A stretch of DNA of 64,000 nt from an uncultured Bacteroidales bacterium (GCA_946415475.1 CAMKSQ010000006.1:1-64000), one strand, 5' to 3'; positions 15,731 through 24,300 are shown, counted from the first letter of the stretch. Program-made: numbers and translations. The notes: generated by a model from the letters alone, not told the origin.

Positions 15731-17568
15731 ACGATAACGGCCGTCATATCCGCCTGCTCATCGGCCTGGGAGCAGCCGTTCTGCTGCTGCTAGGCTCCAT
15801 CTTTTCTATCCAGATCCTGGACGACCGCTACAAGCAGGACGCAGACCGCAACTCCACGGTCTATGAGACCATCTACCCTACCCGCGGCGCCATCTTCGAC
15901 CGGAACGGAGCCGTACTGGTGGGTAACAAAGTGGCCTATGACATTCTGGTGAGCCCCCGCGAGGTCAAGGCATTCGACACGCTGGCCCTGGCCACCGCCC
16001 TGGGCGTGACACCGGAATTCATCCGGGGCAAGATGGACGAATACCGCCGCAAACGCGCCTCCATCGGCTTCCAGGCCGTCACCCTGCTGCGCATGGTTCC
16101 TGCGGAGACCTACATGCGCTTCAACGAAGTAAAATACAAGTTTCCCGGATTTCGCGGTCAGGCGCGCGGCGTGCGCGAGTACCCGGTGAACGCCGGTGGC
16201 AACCTCCTGGGCTATGTGTCGGAGGTAAACCAGCGCTACATGGAACGGCATCCCGGCGAATACCGCAGCGGCGACTATGCCGGCATGACCGGGATCGAAG
16301 CGGCGCGGGAACAGGACCTCCGCGGGGAAAAAGGCTATCACATCTACCTCCGCAACGCCCGCAACCAGATTGAGCAGCCGTTCAAGGACGGCGCCATGGA
16401 CAAGGAGGCCGTTCCGGGGAAGAACATCGTCACCACCATCGACGCGCAGCTGCAGCAATATGGGCAGGAGCTCATGGCCGGCAAAGTGGGCTCGGTGGTG
16501 GCCCTGGAGCCGTCTACCGGCGAAATCCTGGCCCTGGTATCGTCTCCGGGCATCGACGTGGAGCAGCTGGCCGATATCGGCAAGCATTACAACGAAATCG
16601 TCAAGAATCCTTACAAGCCCATGTACAACCGGGCCGTGCAGGCTTCCTATCCTCCCGGATCGGTGTTCAAGCTGGTGAATGCGCTCATCGGCATGCAGGA
16701 AGGCGTGCTGCGGCCGGAAATGCGCTACCCCTGCTCGCACGGCTACCACTACGGTGCGGGGCACAAGCTGGGCTGCCACGGGCACCGCTCGCCCATCGAC
16801 ATGACAGAAAGCATCATGATGTCCTGCAACGCCTACTATTGCTACGTGCTAAAAAACATTGTCGATAACCGCAAATACGACTCCCCCGCGGACGGGCTGG
16901 ACCATTGGAACGAGTACGTCAAGAGCTTTGGCTTCGGGCGCAAGCTGGGGAGCGATTTCCCGGCCGAGCTTTCCGGCAGCATCCCTTCCTCGCGTACGTA
17001 CAACCGGGCCTATGGCCGCGGGCGCTGGAACTCCACCACGGTGATTTCCCTTTCCATCGGCCAGGGAGAAATCCTGGCAACGCCCATGCACCTTGCCAAC
17101 CTCTGCGCAACCATCGCCAACCGGGGGCACTACTTTATTCCGCACATCGTGAAGGCGTCGGAAGGCGTGGAGATTGACGAGCGCTTCTACGAGCCGCAGT
17201 ACACCATGGTGGACACCACCCACTTCCCCAAGGTAATCCAGGGCATGTGGCTGGCGGTGAATGCCCCCGCCGGGGCCGGCGGCACGGCCCGGGTGGCCCA
17301 CGTGGACTCGCTGGATATTTGCGGAAAAACCGGCACGGCGCAGAACCCGCGCGGTGCAGACAACTCCGTGTTCATTTGTTTTGCGCCCAAGGACAATCCC
17401 AAGATCGCCCTGGCGGCGTATGTGGAGAACGGCGGCTTTGGGGCGGCCTACGCTGCGCCCATCGCCTCGCTCATGGCGGAGAAATACCTGAAAGGCAAGA
17501 CTTCCCGGCCGGAGCTGGAAGAACGGATGATGGAGGCCAACCTCCTGGACCGTGTAAAACATGACTGA
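15727..17568 (+). CDS. mrdA: Penicillin-binding protein 2 (elongation transpeptidase)
   Basis: 613 residues from the ATG at 15727 that overlaps the mreD stop. It cross-links peptidoglycan during cell elongation together with RodA. One N-terminal helix (about 9-30) is followed by the dimerisation domain (TIYPTRGAIFDRNG) and the transpeptidase with the active Ser312 in PPGSVFK, the SCN motif at 366 and KTG at 534-536. All three motifs are intact. The longer open frame upstream is inside mreD and is discounted. Confidence 0.95.
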   Translation: MNDNGRHIRLLIGLGAAVLLLLGSIFSIQILDDRYKQDADRNSTVYETIYPTRGAIFDRNGAVLVGNKVAYDILVSPREVKAFDTLALATALGVTPEFIRGKMDEYRRKRASIGFQAVTLLRMVPAETYMRFNEVKYKFPGFRGQARGVREYPVNAGGNLLGYVSEVNQRYMERHPGEYRSGDYAGMTGIEAAREQDLRGEKGYHIYLRNARNQIEQPFKDGAMDKEAVPGKNIVTTIDAQLQQYGQELMAGKVGSVVALEPSTGEILALVSSPGIDVEQLADIGKHYNEIVKNPYKPMYNRAVQASYPPGSVFKLVNALIGMQEGVLRPEMRYPCSHGYHYGAGHKLGCHGHRSPIDMTESIMMSCNAYYCYVLKNIVDNRKYDSPADGLDHWNEYVKSFGFGRKLGSDFPAELSGSIPSSRTYNRAYGRGRWNSTTVISLSIGQGEILATPMHLANLCATIANRGHYFIPHIVKASEGVEIDERFYEPQYTMVDTTHFPKVIQGMWLAVNAPAGAGGTARVAHVDSLDICGKTGTAQNPRGADNSVFICFAPKDNPKIALAAYVENGGFGAAYAAPIASLMAEKYLKGKTSRPELEERMMEANLLDRVKHD

Positions 17569-19084
17569 GCAGCACACGCATACCCGGCAGTCCGTGGACT
17601 GGTGGCTCATCGGCACGTATCTGGTGCTGGTGGTGATTGGCTGGCTCAATATTTTCGCCGCTACGCATAGCTCGGAGGCGGGGTCTCTCCTTTCCTGGGA
17701 CGCCCGCGCCGGGAAGCAGTTCGTGTGGATCCTCACTTCGTTAGGGCTTGCAGCGATCATCCTGTACTTGATTCCGGCCCGGATTTGGGAGTCCGGCTGC
17801 ATTCCGTTCTACGTGGCCGTGCTGGGACTGCTGGTGCTGGTGATTTTCGTATCGTCCGATGTCAAGGGCTCCCATTCGTGGTTCAACCTGGGGCCTATCC
17901 GCTTCCAGCCGGCGGAGATTTCCAAAATATCGACCTCGCTGCTGCTCGCTTACGTAATGAGCCAGCAGAACTTCCGCATCACGCGCTGGAAGGACTTCTG
18001 GACGGTGGTGCTGATTATCGGCGTCCCCATGCTGGTGATTATCGGCGAGAGTGAAACCGGCAGCGCGCTGGTGTATGCCGGGTTTATCTTTGTGCTGTAC
18101 CGCGAAGGGCTTTCCGGCTGGTGGCTGGGAGCGATCGGCCTGGTTATCATGCTGTTTGTGGGGACGTTGAAATGGAGCGCGTATTGGTCGGTGATGTTCA
18201 TGACCGCCATGCTCGTGCTCTGCAACGCCTACATGGGGCCCAAGGAACTGCGCAAGGGACGGCTCCTGTACGGAGGCATTTTTGTGCTGGTGATGGGCTC
18301 GTTTCCGTCGGTGCTGCGCCACTTCTGCCGGCAGGTGCAGGCACACATGGACTTCCTGTCCTCCCGCGTGTGGGTACCATCGGCCCATGAAACCTATCAC
18401 TATACGTGGAGTTTCCTGCTGGACGTGAATCCGTTGTGGATTCTGCTGGGGATGGCGGCGGTGGCGCTGCCGCTGCTTGCAGTCAGGGCCTGGAACCAGA
18501 AAGACCGCTTCCTGGGTATTTCGCTGGGGGTGTGGCTCGCGGGATTGGCGCTGACTTTCTCCACCGATTACATTTTCCAGAACGTGTTGCAGCCGCACCA
18601 ACGCAGCCGTATCGAAGTGCTGCTGGGGCTGAAGGAGGACCCTTCCGGCGTGGGCTACAACGTGATGCAGTCCAAGATCGCCATCGGCTCCGGCGGGTTC
18701 TTCGGGAAAGGGTACCTGCAGGGCACGCAGACCACTTTTGGCTTTGTGCCGGAGCAGGCGACGGACTTCATTTTCTGCACCGTGGGTGAAGAATGGGGCT
18801 TTGCGGGCTGCCTGCTTGTCATCGGCCTGTATACCTTCCTCATTACGCGTCTGGTGCTGGATGCGGAACGCTGCCGGGGCAAATTCACGCGCACTTATGG
18901 CTATTGCGTGGCGGCGTGCGTCTTCATGCACCTGTTCATCAACGTGGGCATGACAATCGGCCTGGTGCCAGTGATCGGCATTCCCCTGCCCCTGCTCTCT
19001 TACGGCGGCTCGTCGCTGTGGGCCTTCACCATTTTAATTTTCATTTTCTTATCTTTGTATCGAAATGAGAAAAAATATTTCTAA
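17561..19084 (+). CDS. rodA: SEDS peptidoglycan glycosyltransferase RodA
   Basis: 507 residues, longer than the roughly 370-420 of many RodA proteins, with about ten membrane helices. It polymerises lipid II in the elongation complex with PBP2. SEDS features include HSWFNLGPIRFQPAEISKI early and the C-terminal GLVPVIGIPLPLLSYGGSS. The extra length lies in the middle, around residues 200-330, in which a long periplasmic loop and two helices are inserted; this is common in Bacteroidota. It overlaps the PBP2 gene by eight bases. Confidence 0.95.
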   Translation: MTEQHTHTRQSVDWWLIGTYLVLVVIGWLNIFAATHSSEAGSLLSWDARAGKQFVWILTSLGLAAIILYLIPARIWESGCIPFYVAVLGLLVLVIFVSSDVKGSHSWFNLGPIRFQPAEISKISTSLLLAYVMSQQNFRITRWKDFWTVVLIIGVPMLVIIGESETGSALVYAGFIFVLYREGLSGWWLGAIGLVIMLFVGTLKWSAYWSVMFMTAMLVLCNAYMGPKELRKGRLLYGGIFVLVMGSFPSVLRHFCRQVQAHMDFLSSRVWVPSAHETYHYTWSFLLDVNPLWILLGMAAVALPLLAVRAWNQKDRFLGISLGVWLAGLALTFSTDYIFQNVLQPHQRSRIEVLLGLKEDPSGVGYNVMQSKIAIGSGGFFGKGYLQGTQTTFGFVPEQATDFIFCTVGEEWGFAGCLLVIGLYTFLITRLVLDAERCRGKFTRTYGYCVAACVFMHLFINVGMTIGLVPVIGIPLPLLSYGGSSLWAFTILIFIFLSLYRNEKKYF

Positions 19085-20516
19085 TACCATGAGACGGTTT
19101 TTCCTTCTGTCGATTTCCCTCCTGCTGCTTTTTTCCTGCAAAAAGCAGGAGAGCCCGGATACCCCTGCCACTCCCGTACGCGACCAGAAATACTATACCA
19201 ACTTGTTCGCATACAACGTCATGAACCCCTACTACCTGTGGAGGGACCAGATGGTGCCAGAACTGGAAGACTGGACCACCGACATAGATCCGGTGGCCAA
19301 AGTGGCCTCCTTGCGGTACAAGGAGGGTGGCACGCTGGTGGACCGGTGGACAGAACTCATGGAAGACTATACGCCGTTCCAGAGCAGCGTTTCCGGCAAT
19401 GGGAAAAGCTTTGGCCTGGACTTCGTGCTGGCGCGCGTGCAGGACAGCCAGGACGTGGTGATGGAAATTACGCTCACCTATGCCCATTCTCCCGCCCGCA
19501 AGGCCGGCCTTAAGCGGGGCGATGTTGTGCGGAGCGTGGACGGGGTTACGCTGAACATGAGCAATTACGCCGAAATCCTCAACAACAAGATTTACGACTT
19601 CCCGGAAACCATCCAACTGGGCATGTGGAATGGCAGTACCGTCACCATGACCGCCGAGCAAATGTATTCGAACCCCGTGCATGTGGCTCAAACGCTGGAC
19701 GTGAAGGGCAAGAAGGTGGGCTACCTGCATTTCACGGGTTTCACGCTGGACGCCGCCAAAGACCTGGTAGAGGTTTTCCGGCAGTTCAAGGCCGACGGCA
19801 TCCGGGAGCTGGTGCTGGACCTGCGCTACAACACCGGCGGCTATGTCACCACCGGCCAGGTACTGGCCTCCCTGATTGCCCCGCCGGACGTGGTGCAGCG
19901 AAAAGAGATTTTCAACAAGGACGTTTTCAATAGCATTCTTGGCCCCCAGATGAACGAGGAAACCCGTTTTGCTCCCACCATGGAGCTTACGCTCTCCAGC
20001 GGGAAAACCATGCTGAACATGCTCAATGCCAATCCGGGAATCGAGCGCCTGTGGGTGCTGGTGACCGGACACAGCGCATCGGCCTCGGAGTCGCTCATCT
20101 GCGGGCTCAAACCCTACATGGACGTGCGGCTGGTGGGCTCCCAGACCTATGGAAAGTTCTGCGGCGGATACCTGATCACGGCCGAGAAGTGGTATAAGGA
20201 GCTGCAGAAGCAAAAGACCGATATCGACTTTGACGAGGCATTCAGGTATACCAAAACCTGGGGGCTGTATGTCATCGCGTCCCGCTATGCGGATTGCAAC
20301 GGCGTAACGCTGAGCATGCCGGACGGCATTCCTGCCGATTATGAGGCCTATGACAACCCGGTGGACGGGCTCCCGCTGGGGGACCCTTCCGAGTCCATGC
20401 TGTCCGTCGCGCTGGGGCGCATGGGCGGCTCTCCGCTTGCTAAGCCCACCAAGGGCGCGATTGAGCGGCTGGAAGTTCCATTTGAAAAGCCGGGATCCGG
20501 CGCTTTACTGCACTGA
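19065..20516 (+). CDS. S41 family C-terminal processing-type protease, lipoprotein
   Basis: 483 residues from 19065, or 475 from the ATG at 19089, which gives a cleaner signal with lipobox ending FSC (Cys17). A PDZ domain (about 120-190, HSPARKAGLKRGDVVRSVDGV) precedes the tail-protease fold with LDLRYNTGGYV and the catalytic serine in TGHSASASESLICG. It should act in the periplasm. It overlaps rodA by 20 bases if the first ATG is used. A TATCTTTG box inside rodA (19050-19057) could give it a separate promoter. Substrate unknown. Confidence 0.85.
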   Translation: MRKNISNTMRRFFLLSISLLLLFSCKKQESPDTPATPVRDQKYYTNLFAYNVMNPYYLWRDQMVPELEDWTTDIDPVAKVASLRYKEGGTLVDRWTELMEDYTPFQSSVSGNGKSFGLDFVLARVQDSQDVVMEITLTYAHSPARKAGLKRGDVVRSVDGVTLNMSNYAEILNNKIYDFPETIQLGMWNGSTVTMTAEQMYSNPVHVAQTLDVKGKKVGYLHFTGFTLDAAKDLVEVFRQFKADGIRELVLDLRYNTGGYVTTGQVLASLIAPPDVVQRKEIFNKDVFNSILGPQMNEETRFAPTMELTLSSGKTMLNMLNANPGIERLWVLVTGHSASASESLICGLKPYMDVRLVGSQTYGKFCGGYLITAEKWYKELQKQKTDIDFDEAFRYTKTWGLYVIASRYADCNGVTLSMPDGIPADYEAYDNPVDGLPLGDPSESMLSVALGRMGGSPLAKPTKGAIERLEVPFEKPGSGALLH

Positions 20517-20517
20517 T

Positions 20518-21351
20518 ATGAAAACTGTTCTTATTACCGGAGCCAGCAGTGGGATGGGCTTCGATGCCGCCCAGGCGCTGGCCAAGGCGGGGTACAAGGT
20601 ATTTGCCGGCGCACGAAGGGTGGAGCGGATGGAGCCGTTAAAGGCGTTTGGCGTTACGCCGCTGGCACTGGACGTGACATCCGAGGAGTCTATCGACAAG
20701 TGTTTGGCGGAGGTTGGCCCCGTGGATGTACTGGTGAACTGCGCCGGCTATGGCTCTTTCGGGCCTATTGAGACCGTTTCGCTGGAGGAGGGCCGCCGGC
20801 AGATGGAGGTGAACCTCTTCGGACTGGCGGCGCTGTGCAAGAAGGTGCTGCCCGGGATGCGCGAGCGTGGAGAGGGGCGAATTGTCAATATCTCTTCCGT
20901 ATGCGGACGGGCCTGCCTGTACTTTGGCGGCTGGTACAATGTGTCCAAATACGCCGTAGAGGCGTTTTCCGACGCCCTGCGCATAGAGATGGCGCCGTTT
21001 GGGGTGAAGGTGGTGCTCATCGAGCCGGGAGCCACGCGGACGGGCTGGGGGGCTATCACGGCCGATAACCTGGAAGCGTGCGCGCGCGGAACGGCATACG
21101 AGGAACCGGCCCTGGCAGAGGCAAGGATGGTCCGGAAAACGTTTGCCGGTTCCCTATTCTCCCACCCGTCCGTGGTGACGCGGGCCATTTGCCGGGCCGT
21201 GCGGTCCCGCAGGCCCCGTGCCCGCTACGTGGTGGCTGCCGGCTCCTGGACCATGGTGTTCTGGCACGCCGTCCTCCCCACCCGCTGGTGGGATGGGGTG
21301 GTGCGCCTGCTGGGCTCCCCCCGCCTCGCCTCACTCGTGGAAAAGTTGTAA
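20518..21351 (+). CDS. Short-chain dehydrogenase/reductase
   Basis: 277 residues. The ATG at 20518 lies one base past the protease stop. A classical SDR: cofactor loop GASSGMG (8-14), NCAG (74-77), a serine in NISSV and the catalytic Tyr140-x3-Lys144 in YNVSKYA. The cofactor loop followed by ARR suggests NADP(H). The C-terminal extension after residue 200 resembles the sterol/retinol-type SDRs that end in a hydrophobic stretch. Substrate unknown. Confidence 0.88.
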   Translation: MKTVLITGASSGMGFDAAQALAKAGYKVFAGARRVERMEPLKAFGVTPLALDVTSEESIDKCLAEVGPVDVLVNCAGYGSFGPIETVSLEEGRRQMEVNLFGLAALCKKVLPGMRERGEGRIVNISSVCGRACLYFGGWYNVSKYAVEAFSDALRIEMAPFGVKVVLIEPGATRTGWGAITADNLEACARGTAYEEPALAEARMVRKTFAGSLFSHPSVVTRAICRAVRSRRPRARYVVAAGSWTMVFWHAVLPTRWWDGVVRLLGSPRLASLVEKL

Positions 21352-21367
21352 ATTCGCTTTTTTTCCG

Positions 21368-21375
21368 TAACTTTG
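21368..21375 (+). promoter_or_regulatory. -7 box for tRNA-Leu
   Basis: TAACTTTG with TTG 19 bases upstream (21347-21349, in the SDR stop region). It lies 14 bases before the mature tRNA. Confidence 0.6.
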
Positions 21376-21389
21376 CACTCCCACATTTT

Positions 21390-21474
21390 GCCTTGGTGGT
21401 GGAATGGTAGACACGAGGGACTTAAAATCCCTTGGCCCGAAACGGCCGTGCGGGTTCGATTCCCGCCCGAGGCA
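21390..21474 (+). tRNA. tRNA-Leu (anticodon UAA)
   Basis: 85 bases fold as a class II tRNA: acceptor GCCTTGG with CCGAGGC, an anticodon stem GGGA/TCCC around the loop CTTAAAA (anticodon TAA at 21423-21425), a long variable arm (TTGGCCCGAAACGGCC region) and a T arm with GGTTCGATTCC. CCA is not encoded. The 3' end is repeated downstream at 23449, 28235 and 29609, and an internal piece recurs at 28606, which marks this gene as an integration target. Confidence 0.95.
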
Positions 21475-21480
21475 CCGAGA

Positions 21481-21522
21481 AAACACAACTAATTGAATAA
21501 CAATTAGTTGTGTTTTTGTTTT
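21481..21522 (+). terminator. Terminator after tRNA-Leu
   Basis: AAACACAACTAATTG pairs perfectly with CAATTAGTTGTGTTT and is followed by a T-rich run. It differs from the terminators that follow the other copies of the tRNA end, so it probably came with the inserted cassette. Confidence 0.85.
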
Positions 21523-21548
21523 TTGCTGTTTTTGTGGCCAAAATCACG

Positions 21549-21584
21549 AAATGTTACCCTATTTCTGGGAAACAAAAGTTAGTG
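21549..21584. other. Possible left attachment arm of the tRNA-Leu island
   Basis: AATGTTACCCTA and AAAAGTTAGTG, separated here by 14 bases, recur before the tRNA-end repeat at 23449 (near 23378-23447) and in diverged form before the one at 28235. This would fit recombinase arm sites of a family of related integrated elements. Confidence 0.45.
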
Positions 21585-21601
21585 CCTTTTTCGCGAATGG
21601 T

Positions 21602-22327
21602 TTATTCCCTGCCGGGATGCCATAAACGATACCAGCATTGACGGAACCTGCCACGGAATCCTTTACCATATAATCCATAATCGTGGTATTTCTTGATTCT
21701 ACCTTTACGTAGAGCATTCAGGTCATAGCAGACGACCTCCTCGCCATCGTTGATTACTCCGCCACCTACAATGCCTTTGACAAAGTAATCGACACGATTC
21801 AAGCCAATAAGGGTATCAATTACATCCTTTGTCTCACCAAGGGTATCATCCTGCCAGAAAAAAAGTCTTCCTTGGGCTTCAATCATTCTGTTCGGCAAAG
21901 AGGAATAATCGATCAGGACATCTTTTGGTGAATAAGAAACCTTATAGTTTATGGCATCCTCAACCCAAGTAACCATCAGAATTGTATCAGAAGGATGTTT
22001 AACCCAAGTCCAAACCATTCTGTCTTCTTTCCAAGAGGCAACAGGGTTGATGCTCGTATCTATTGGTGTAATGGTGGCATCGTAGTTATTGTGGTCATCA
22101 TCGTCAGCTTGAGAAGAAATAACGACAAGATTTCTTTCGGGATAGATGCTTACATCGAATACATCGGAACTTGAAAGAAGGCGCCTCTCGTGACGGGCGA
22201 AGTTGTCTACTGCCTTGGATACTTCACGGTCATAGTTCACCGGTACTTGCGCATTGCAAAGGATTGTGCACAAATACAAAACAGACAATATGGATAATAC
22301 TTTTGGCAAGACAATACTACTGTACAA
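21602..22327 (-). CDS. Secreted protein of unknown function, third gene of the ATPase/STAS operon
   Basis: About 241 residues. A hydrophobic signal (about 5-24) ends in a Sec-type site near CNAQ. The mature part has the WTWVKHPSDTILMVTWVEDA region and a basic C-terminus, with no family I recognise. The only start that keeps the signal peptide is a TTG at 22327 that overlaps the stop of the STAS gene by 11 bases, which implies translational coupling. It lies within the first cassette of the tRNA-Leu island. Confidence 0.55.
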   Translation of the reverse strand: MYSSIVLPKVLSILSVLYLCTILCNAQVPVNYDREVSKAVDNFARHERRLLSSSDVFDVSIYPERNLVVISSQADDDDHNNYDATITPIDTSINPVASWKEDRMVWTWVKHPSDTILMVTWVEDAINYKVSYSPKDVLIDYSSLPNRMIEAQGRLFFWQDDTLGETKDVIDTLIGLNRVDYFVKGIVGGGVINDGEEVVCYDLNALRKGRIKKYHDYGLYGKGFRGRFRQCWYRLWHPGRE

Positions 22328-22610
22328 TCTGCATCTGGCGCCGCTTCAAGGCGGTTAGGATGCTACGTTCGGCGAGCGGAGTAAGGCCGGTGAAGGTGGT
22401 TTTGGATTTTAGTTCATCCAAAGACATTTCAAGCAGGAGTTTGGCGATACATTCATCGGCAAAAGAGTTCGTGACGGTATCCACGCCGGCGAAATCAAGC
22501 ACGACTCTCTCGTCCCCGTCCAGAAGCGAACGAAGATCGGCCCTTATTTTGGCTCCCAGGAGACGCGTTCCCATGCTATCTCCATACGCAGAAAACTTGA
22601 AAACCTTCAT
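22317..22610 (-). CDS. STAS-like domain protein (DUF4325 type)
   Basis: 97 residues from the ATG at 22610; the upstream open frame is the end of the ATPase gene in another frame. The sequence GTRLLGAKIRADL, then VVLDFAGVDTVTNSFADECIAKLL, matches the STAS-like pattern in which a conserved serine (here in TNSFADE) would correspond to the phosphorylated site of anti-sigma antagonists. It starts one base after the stop of the HATPase gene. The pair resembles SpoIIAA/SpoIIAB-type switch modules, which is inference. Confidence 0.7.
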   Translation of the reverse strand: MKVFKFSAYGDSMGTRLLGAKIRADLRSLLDGDERVVLDFAGVDTVTNSFADECIAKLLLEMSLDELKSKTTFTGLTPLAERSILTALKRRQMQIVQ

Positions 22611-22611
22611 C

Positions 22612-23262
22612 TTACCAAAGCTTATCAAGACCTGGATCATTATCCAGGAACAATTCATCAAACTCCTCGGCGGGATCAGTTCTATGGTCAACTACCAGCC
22701 CCGGATCTATATCCATATTTGACCGTAGTTCGAAATAAACAATCGTTCCCTGCCAGGGCTCTGATTCAGTCACGGTCATATCTCCATTGGCCGACAATGT
22801 ATGACTACCTGATCGAATTATCAGCTTATGGCCGGCCGTATTGATGAGCCTGGACGTGGAATACAATCCAAAACCCATACCCTTACCATCAGAAACACGG
22901 TCTCTAATGCAAGACTCAAGTGCCTCCGGTTCGGTAATACTTACATAGTCTTGATTCTGAGATAAGGATGCCTGTATTCCCATTCCATCATCGGCCACCA
23001 AAATCTGAATCAGGTGCTGAGCCTCTGAATAATTGGTAATGACGATTCCGTTTGTTTTTCCAGAATGGATGAGCACATTATCCATCACTTCGTAGAAACA
23101 ATAACTCATCGCCTGAAGAAGAGAAGTCTCCACTTCAGGTTGATGAATCAGCACTTCTACCAAGCGGCGATACACCTGCTGGATGTTCTTTTCGTCGAAC
23201 ATCTCAATACAGATATTGTCGCTATCTGCGAAATACTGATGAAGTAATGTATCTACGTTCAT
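22612..23262 (-). CDS. GHKL ATPase, anti-sigma/serine-kinase-like
   Basis: 216 residues from the ATG at 23262; a TATCTTTG promoter box upstream rules out the longer start. The C-terminal half is a HATPase_c domain: N box EVMDNVLIHSG, G1 box VADDGMGI and G2 box GKGMGFGLYS. There is no histidine-kinase dimerisation helix or sensor domain, so a serine kinase or molecular switch acting on the STAS partner is more likely than a two-component kinase. First gene of a three-gene operon occupying the whole first cassette. Confidence 0.78.
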   Translation of the reverse strand: MNVDTLLHQYFADSDNICIEMFDEKNIQQVYRRLVEVLIHQPEVETSLLQAMSYCFYEVMDNVLIHSGKTNGIVITNYSEAQHLIQILVADDGMGIQASLSQNQDYVSITEPEALESCIRDRVSDGKGMGFGLYSTSRLINTAGHKLIIRSGSHTLSANGDMTVTESEPWQGTIVYFELRSNMDIDPGLVVDHRTDPAEEFDELFLDNDPGLDKLW

Positions 23263-23291
23263 AAACAAAAAGGCGGTTAACCGCTCTTTCG

Positions 23292-23299
23292 CAAAGATA
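23292..23299 (-). promoter_or_regulatory. Promoter of the ATPase/STAS operon
   Basis: TATCTTTG on the minus strand with TTG 19 bases upstream, a full -33/-7 pair, 30 bases from the ATG. Confidence 0.65.
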
Positions 23300-23342
23300 G
23301 CAACACGGCACGAAAAAACAAAAAATGACGTCAATTAATGCC

Positions 23343-23400
23343 ATAGAAAGACACAGACTGACGGAGATGTTTCCCAAATGTTACCCTAAAAAACAATCAC
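23343..23400. repeat. Conserved arm sequence upstream of tRNA-end repeat A
   Basis: Begins ATAGAAAGACAC and ends near CCCTAAA. About 85 percent of it matches 28128-28185 in the same order and at a similar distance before the next copy of the tRNA end. Its AATGTTACCCTA part also occurs at 21549. Confidence 0.65.
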
Positions 23401-23448
23401 AACGAAACAATCTGCTGATTGTTATTTATTTATAACTAAAAGTTAGTG

Positions 23449-23464
23449 TTCCCGCCCGAGGCAC
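23449..23464 (+). other. tRNA-Leu 3'-end repeat A (attachment-site copy)
   Basis: TTCCCGCCCGAGGCAC repeats bases 21459-21474 region of the tRNA. It is followed by a terminator and then by CATGCCTAA...GGGGGCCTAATCCCC, which also follows repeats B (28235) and C (29609). Confidence 0.8.
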
Positions 23465-23465
23465 G

Positions 23466-23495
23466 AAAAAAGACCGGTAAGTCCGGTCTTTTTTC
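23466..23495 (+). terminator. Terminator after tRNA-end repeat A
   Basis: AAAAAGACCGG and CCGGTCTTTTTT around a five-base loop. Related hairpins follow repeats B (decayed) and C. Confidence 0.85.
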
Positions 23496-23523
23496 ATGCC
23501 TAAATATTTGATTTACTGGGGGC

Positions 23524-23592
23524 CTAATCCCCCAGCCCGGGTATCAGAAGCAGACTGGGATTCGCTTTGTCTCCGTAGGTGTTGAAAGTCAT
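23524..23592 (-). pseudogene. Truncated N-terminus of an alpha/beta hydrolase
   Basis: Twenty-two codons read MTFNTYGDKANP then SLLLIPGLGD and stop at the sequence shared by all three tRNA-end repeats. This is the usual opening of an alpha/beta hydrolase up to the oxyanion loop, so the body of the gene was lost at the recombination junction. Its ATG overlaps the stop of the methyltransferase gene, as expected for an old operon. Confidence 0.7.
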
Positions 23593-24074
23593 TTCTTCAA
23601 AGTTATAAATCGGCCTGTACGCTTCTTATACGCCAAATATTCATCGCCGAAATCGGCCTCCAGACGCTTCTCTTCCGAACGGACCTGCAGCATCATCAAG
23701 CCAGCCACGGCGGCAAAAACAAGAAGCGCCCACCAGTTCCAAAGGGCAACGACAATGCCGGCATAATAAAGATAAGTCCCTGACAGCATAGGGTTCCGGG
23801 ACATCTTATATGGCCCGTCCGTCATCAGGTGCCTGGTCCTCGGTGCCACCTCGTGTCCCATCGCATCAAAAGGATTGCCCTTCCCCACGCGCTTCATATA
23901 AACGATACTCCATACGCTGAGCGAGAGCCCGGCAATAGCAATAAGGGCCGATAAATACAGCCGCCCCACGGGAATGCCCGCAAGTGCAGGCATCCCGGAA
24001 ACCAGCCACATCAAGGCCGGAATCCCTGCGATAAAAATGGCAAAGCCAAGAAAGTATCCAAGAACCTGTTTCAT
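23589..24074 (-). CDS. Isoprenylcysteine carboxyl methyltransferase-like membrane protein
   Basis: 161 residues with four or five membrane segments. The C-terminal half has the family pattern TDGPYKMSRNPMLSGTYLYY and then EEKRLEADFGDEYLAYKKRTGRFI, which forms the SAM-binding region of ICMT/PEMT-type enzymes. The bacterial substrate is unknown. It stands between a gene end (24076-24228) and a gene start (23524-23592), so it is the one intact gene of an operon fragment caught in the island. Confidence 0.8.
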   Translation of the reverse strand: MKQVLGYFLGFAIFIAGIPALMWLVSGMPALAGIPVGRLYLSALIAIAGLSLSVWSIVYMKRVGKGNPFDAMGHEVAPRTRHLMTDGPYKMSRNPMLSGTYLYYAGIVVALWNWWALLVFAAVAGLMMLQVRSEEKRLEADFGDEYLAYKKRTGRFITLKK

Positions 24075-24075
24075 C

Positions 24076-24228
24076 TTAACTAGATTGAATGACTATCAAA
24101 GTTAATGCTTTTTCCTGAATCTTCACTGAACGGGCGTCCGTGTAACGGCCGCCAAGGATGCTGGCCTGGATAAATTCGTCAAAATGAGACCCTAATGCAC
24201 GGTCACTATTCGTCTCCTTACGGCAGAT
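24076..24228 (-). pseudogene. C-terminal remnant of an unidentified gene
   Basis: An open frame of 50 codons (ETNSDRALGSHFDEFIQ then ASILGGRYTDARSVKIQEK) has protein-like composition and ends in TAA one base before the methyltransferase ATG, as an upstream operon gene would. There is no start; a TAA lies just upstream. I do not recognise the family. Confidence 0.5.
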
Positions 24229-24253
24229 TTAACCATGGTTTTTGCAAAAACAT

Positions 24254-24284
24254 TTTGTTATTAACATTATGTTAATTATATTTG
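24254..24284 (+). promoter_or_regulatory. Promoter of the AAA ATPase gene
   Basis: TTTG (24254-24257), 19 bases, then TATATTTG (24277-24284), 16 bases before the ATG: a full Bacteroidota promoter. The region is AT-rich with repeated TTTGCAAAAACA. Confidence 0.7.
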
Positions 24285-24300
24285 CAAAAACAAGAGACCT

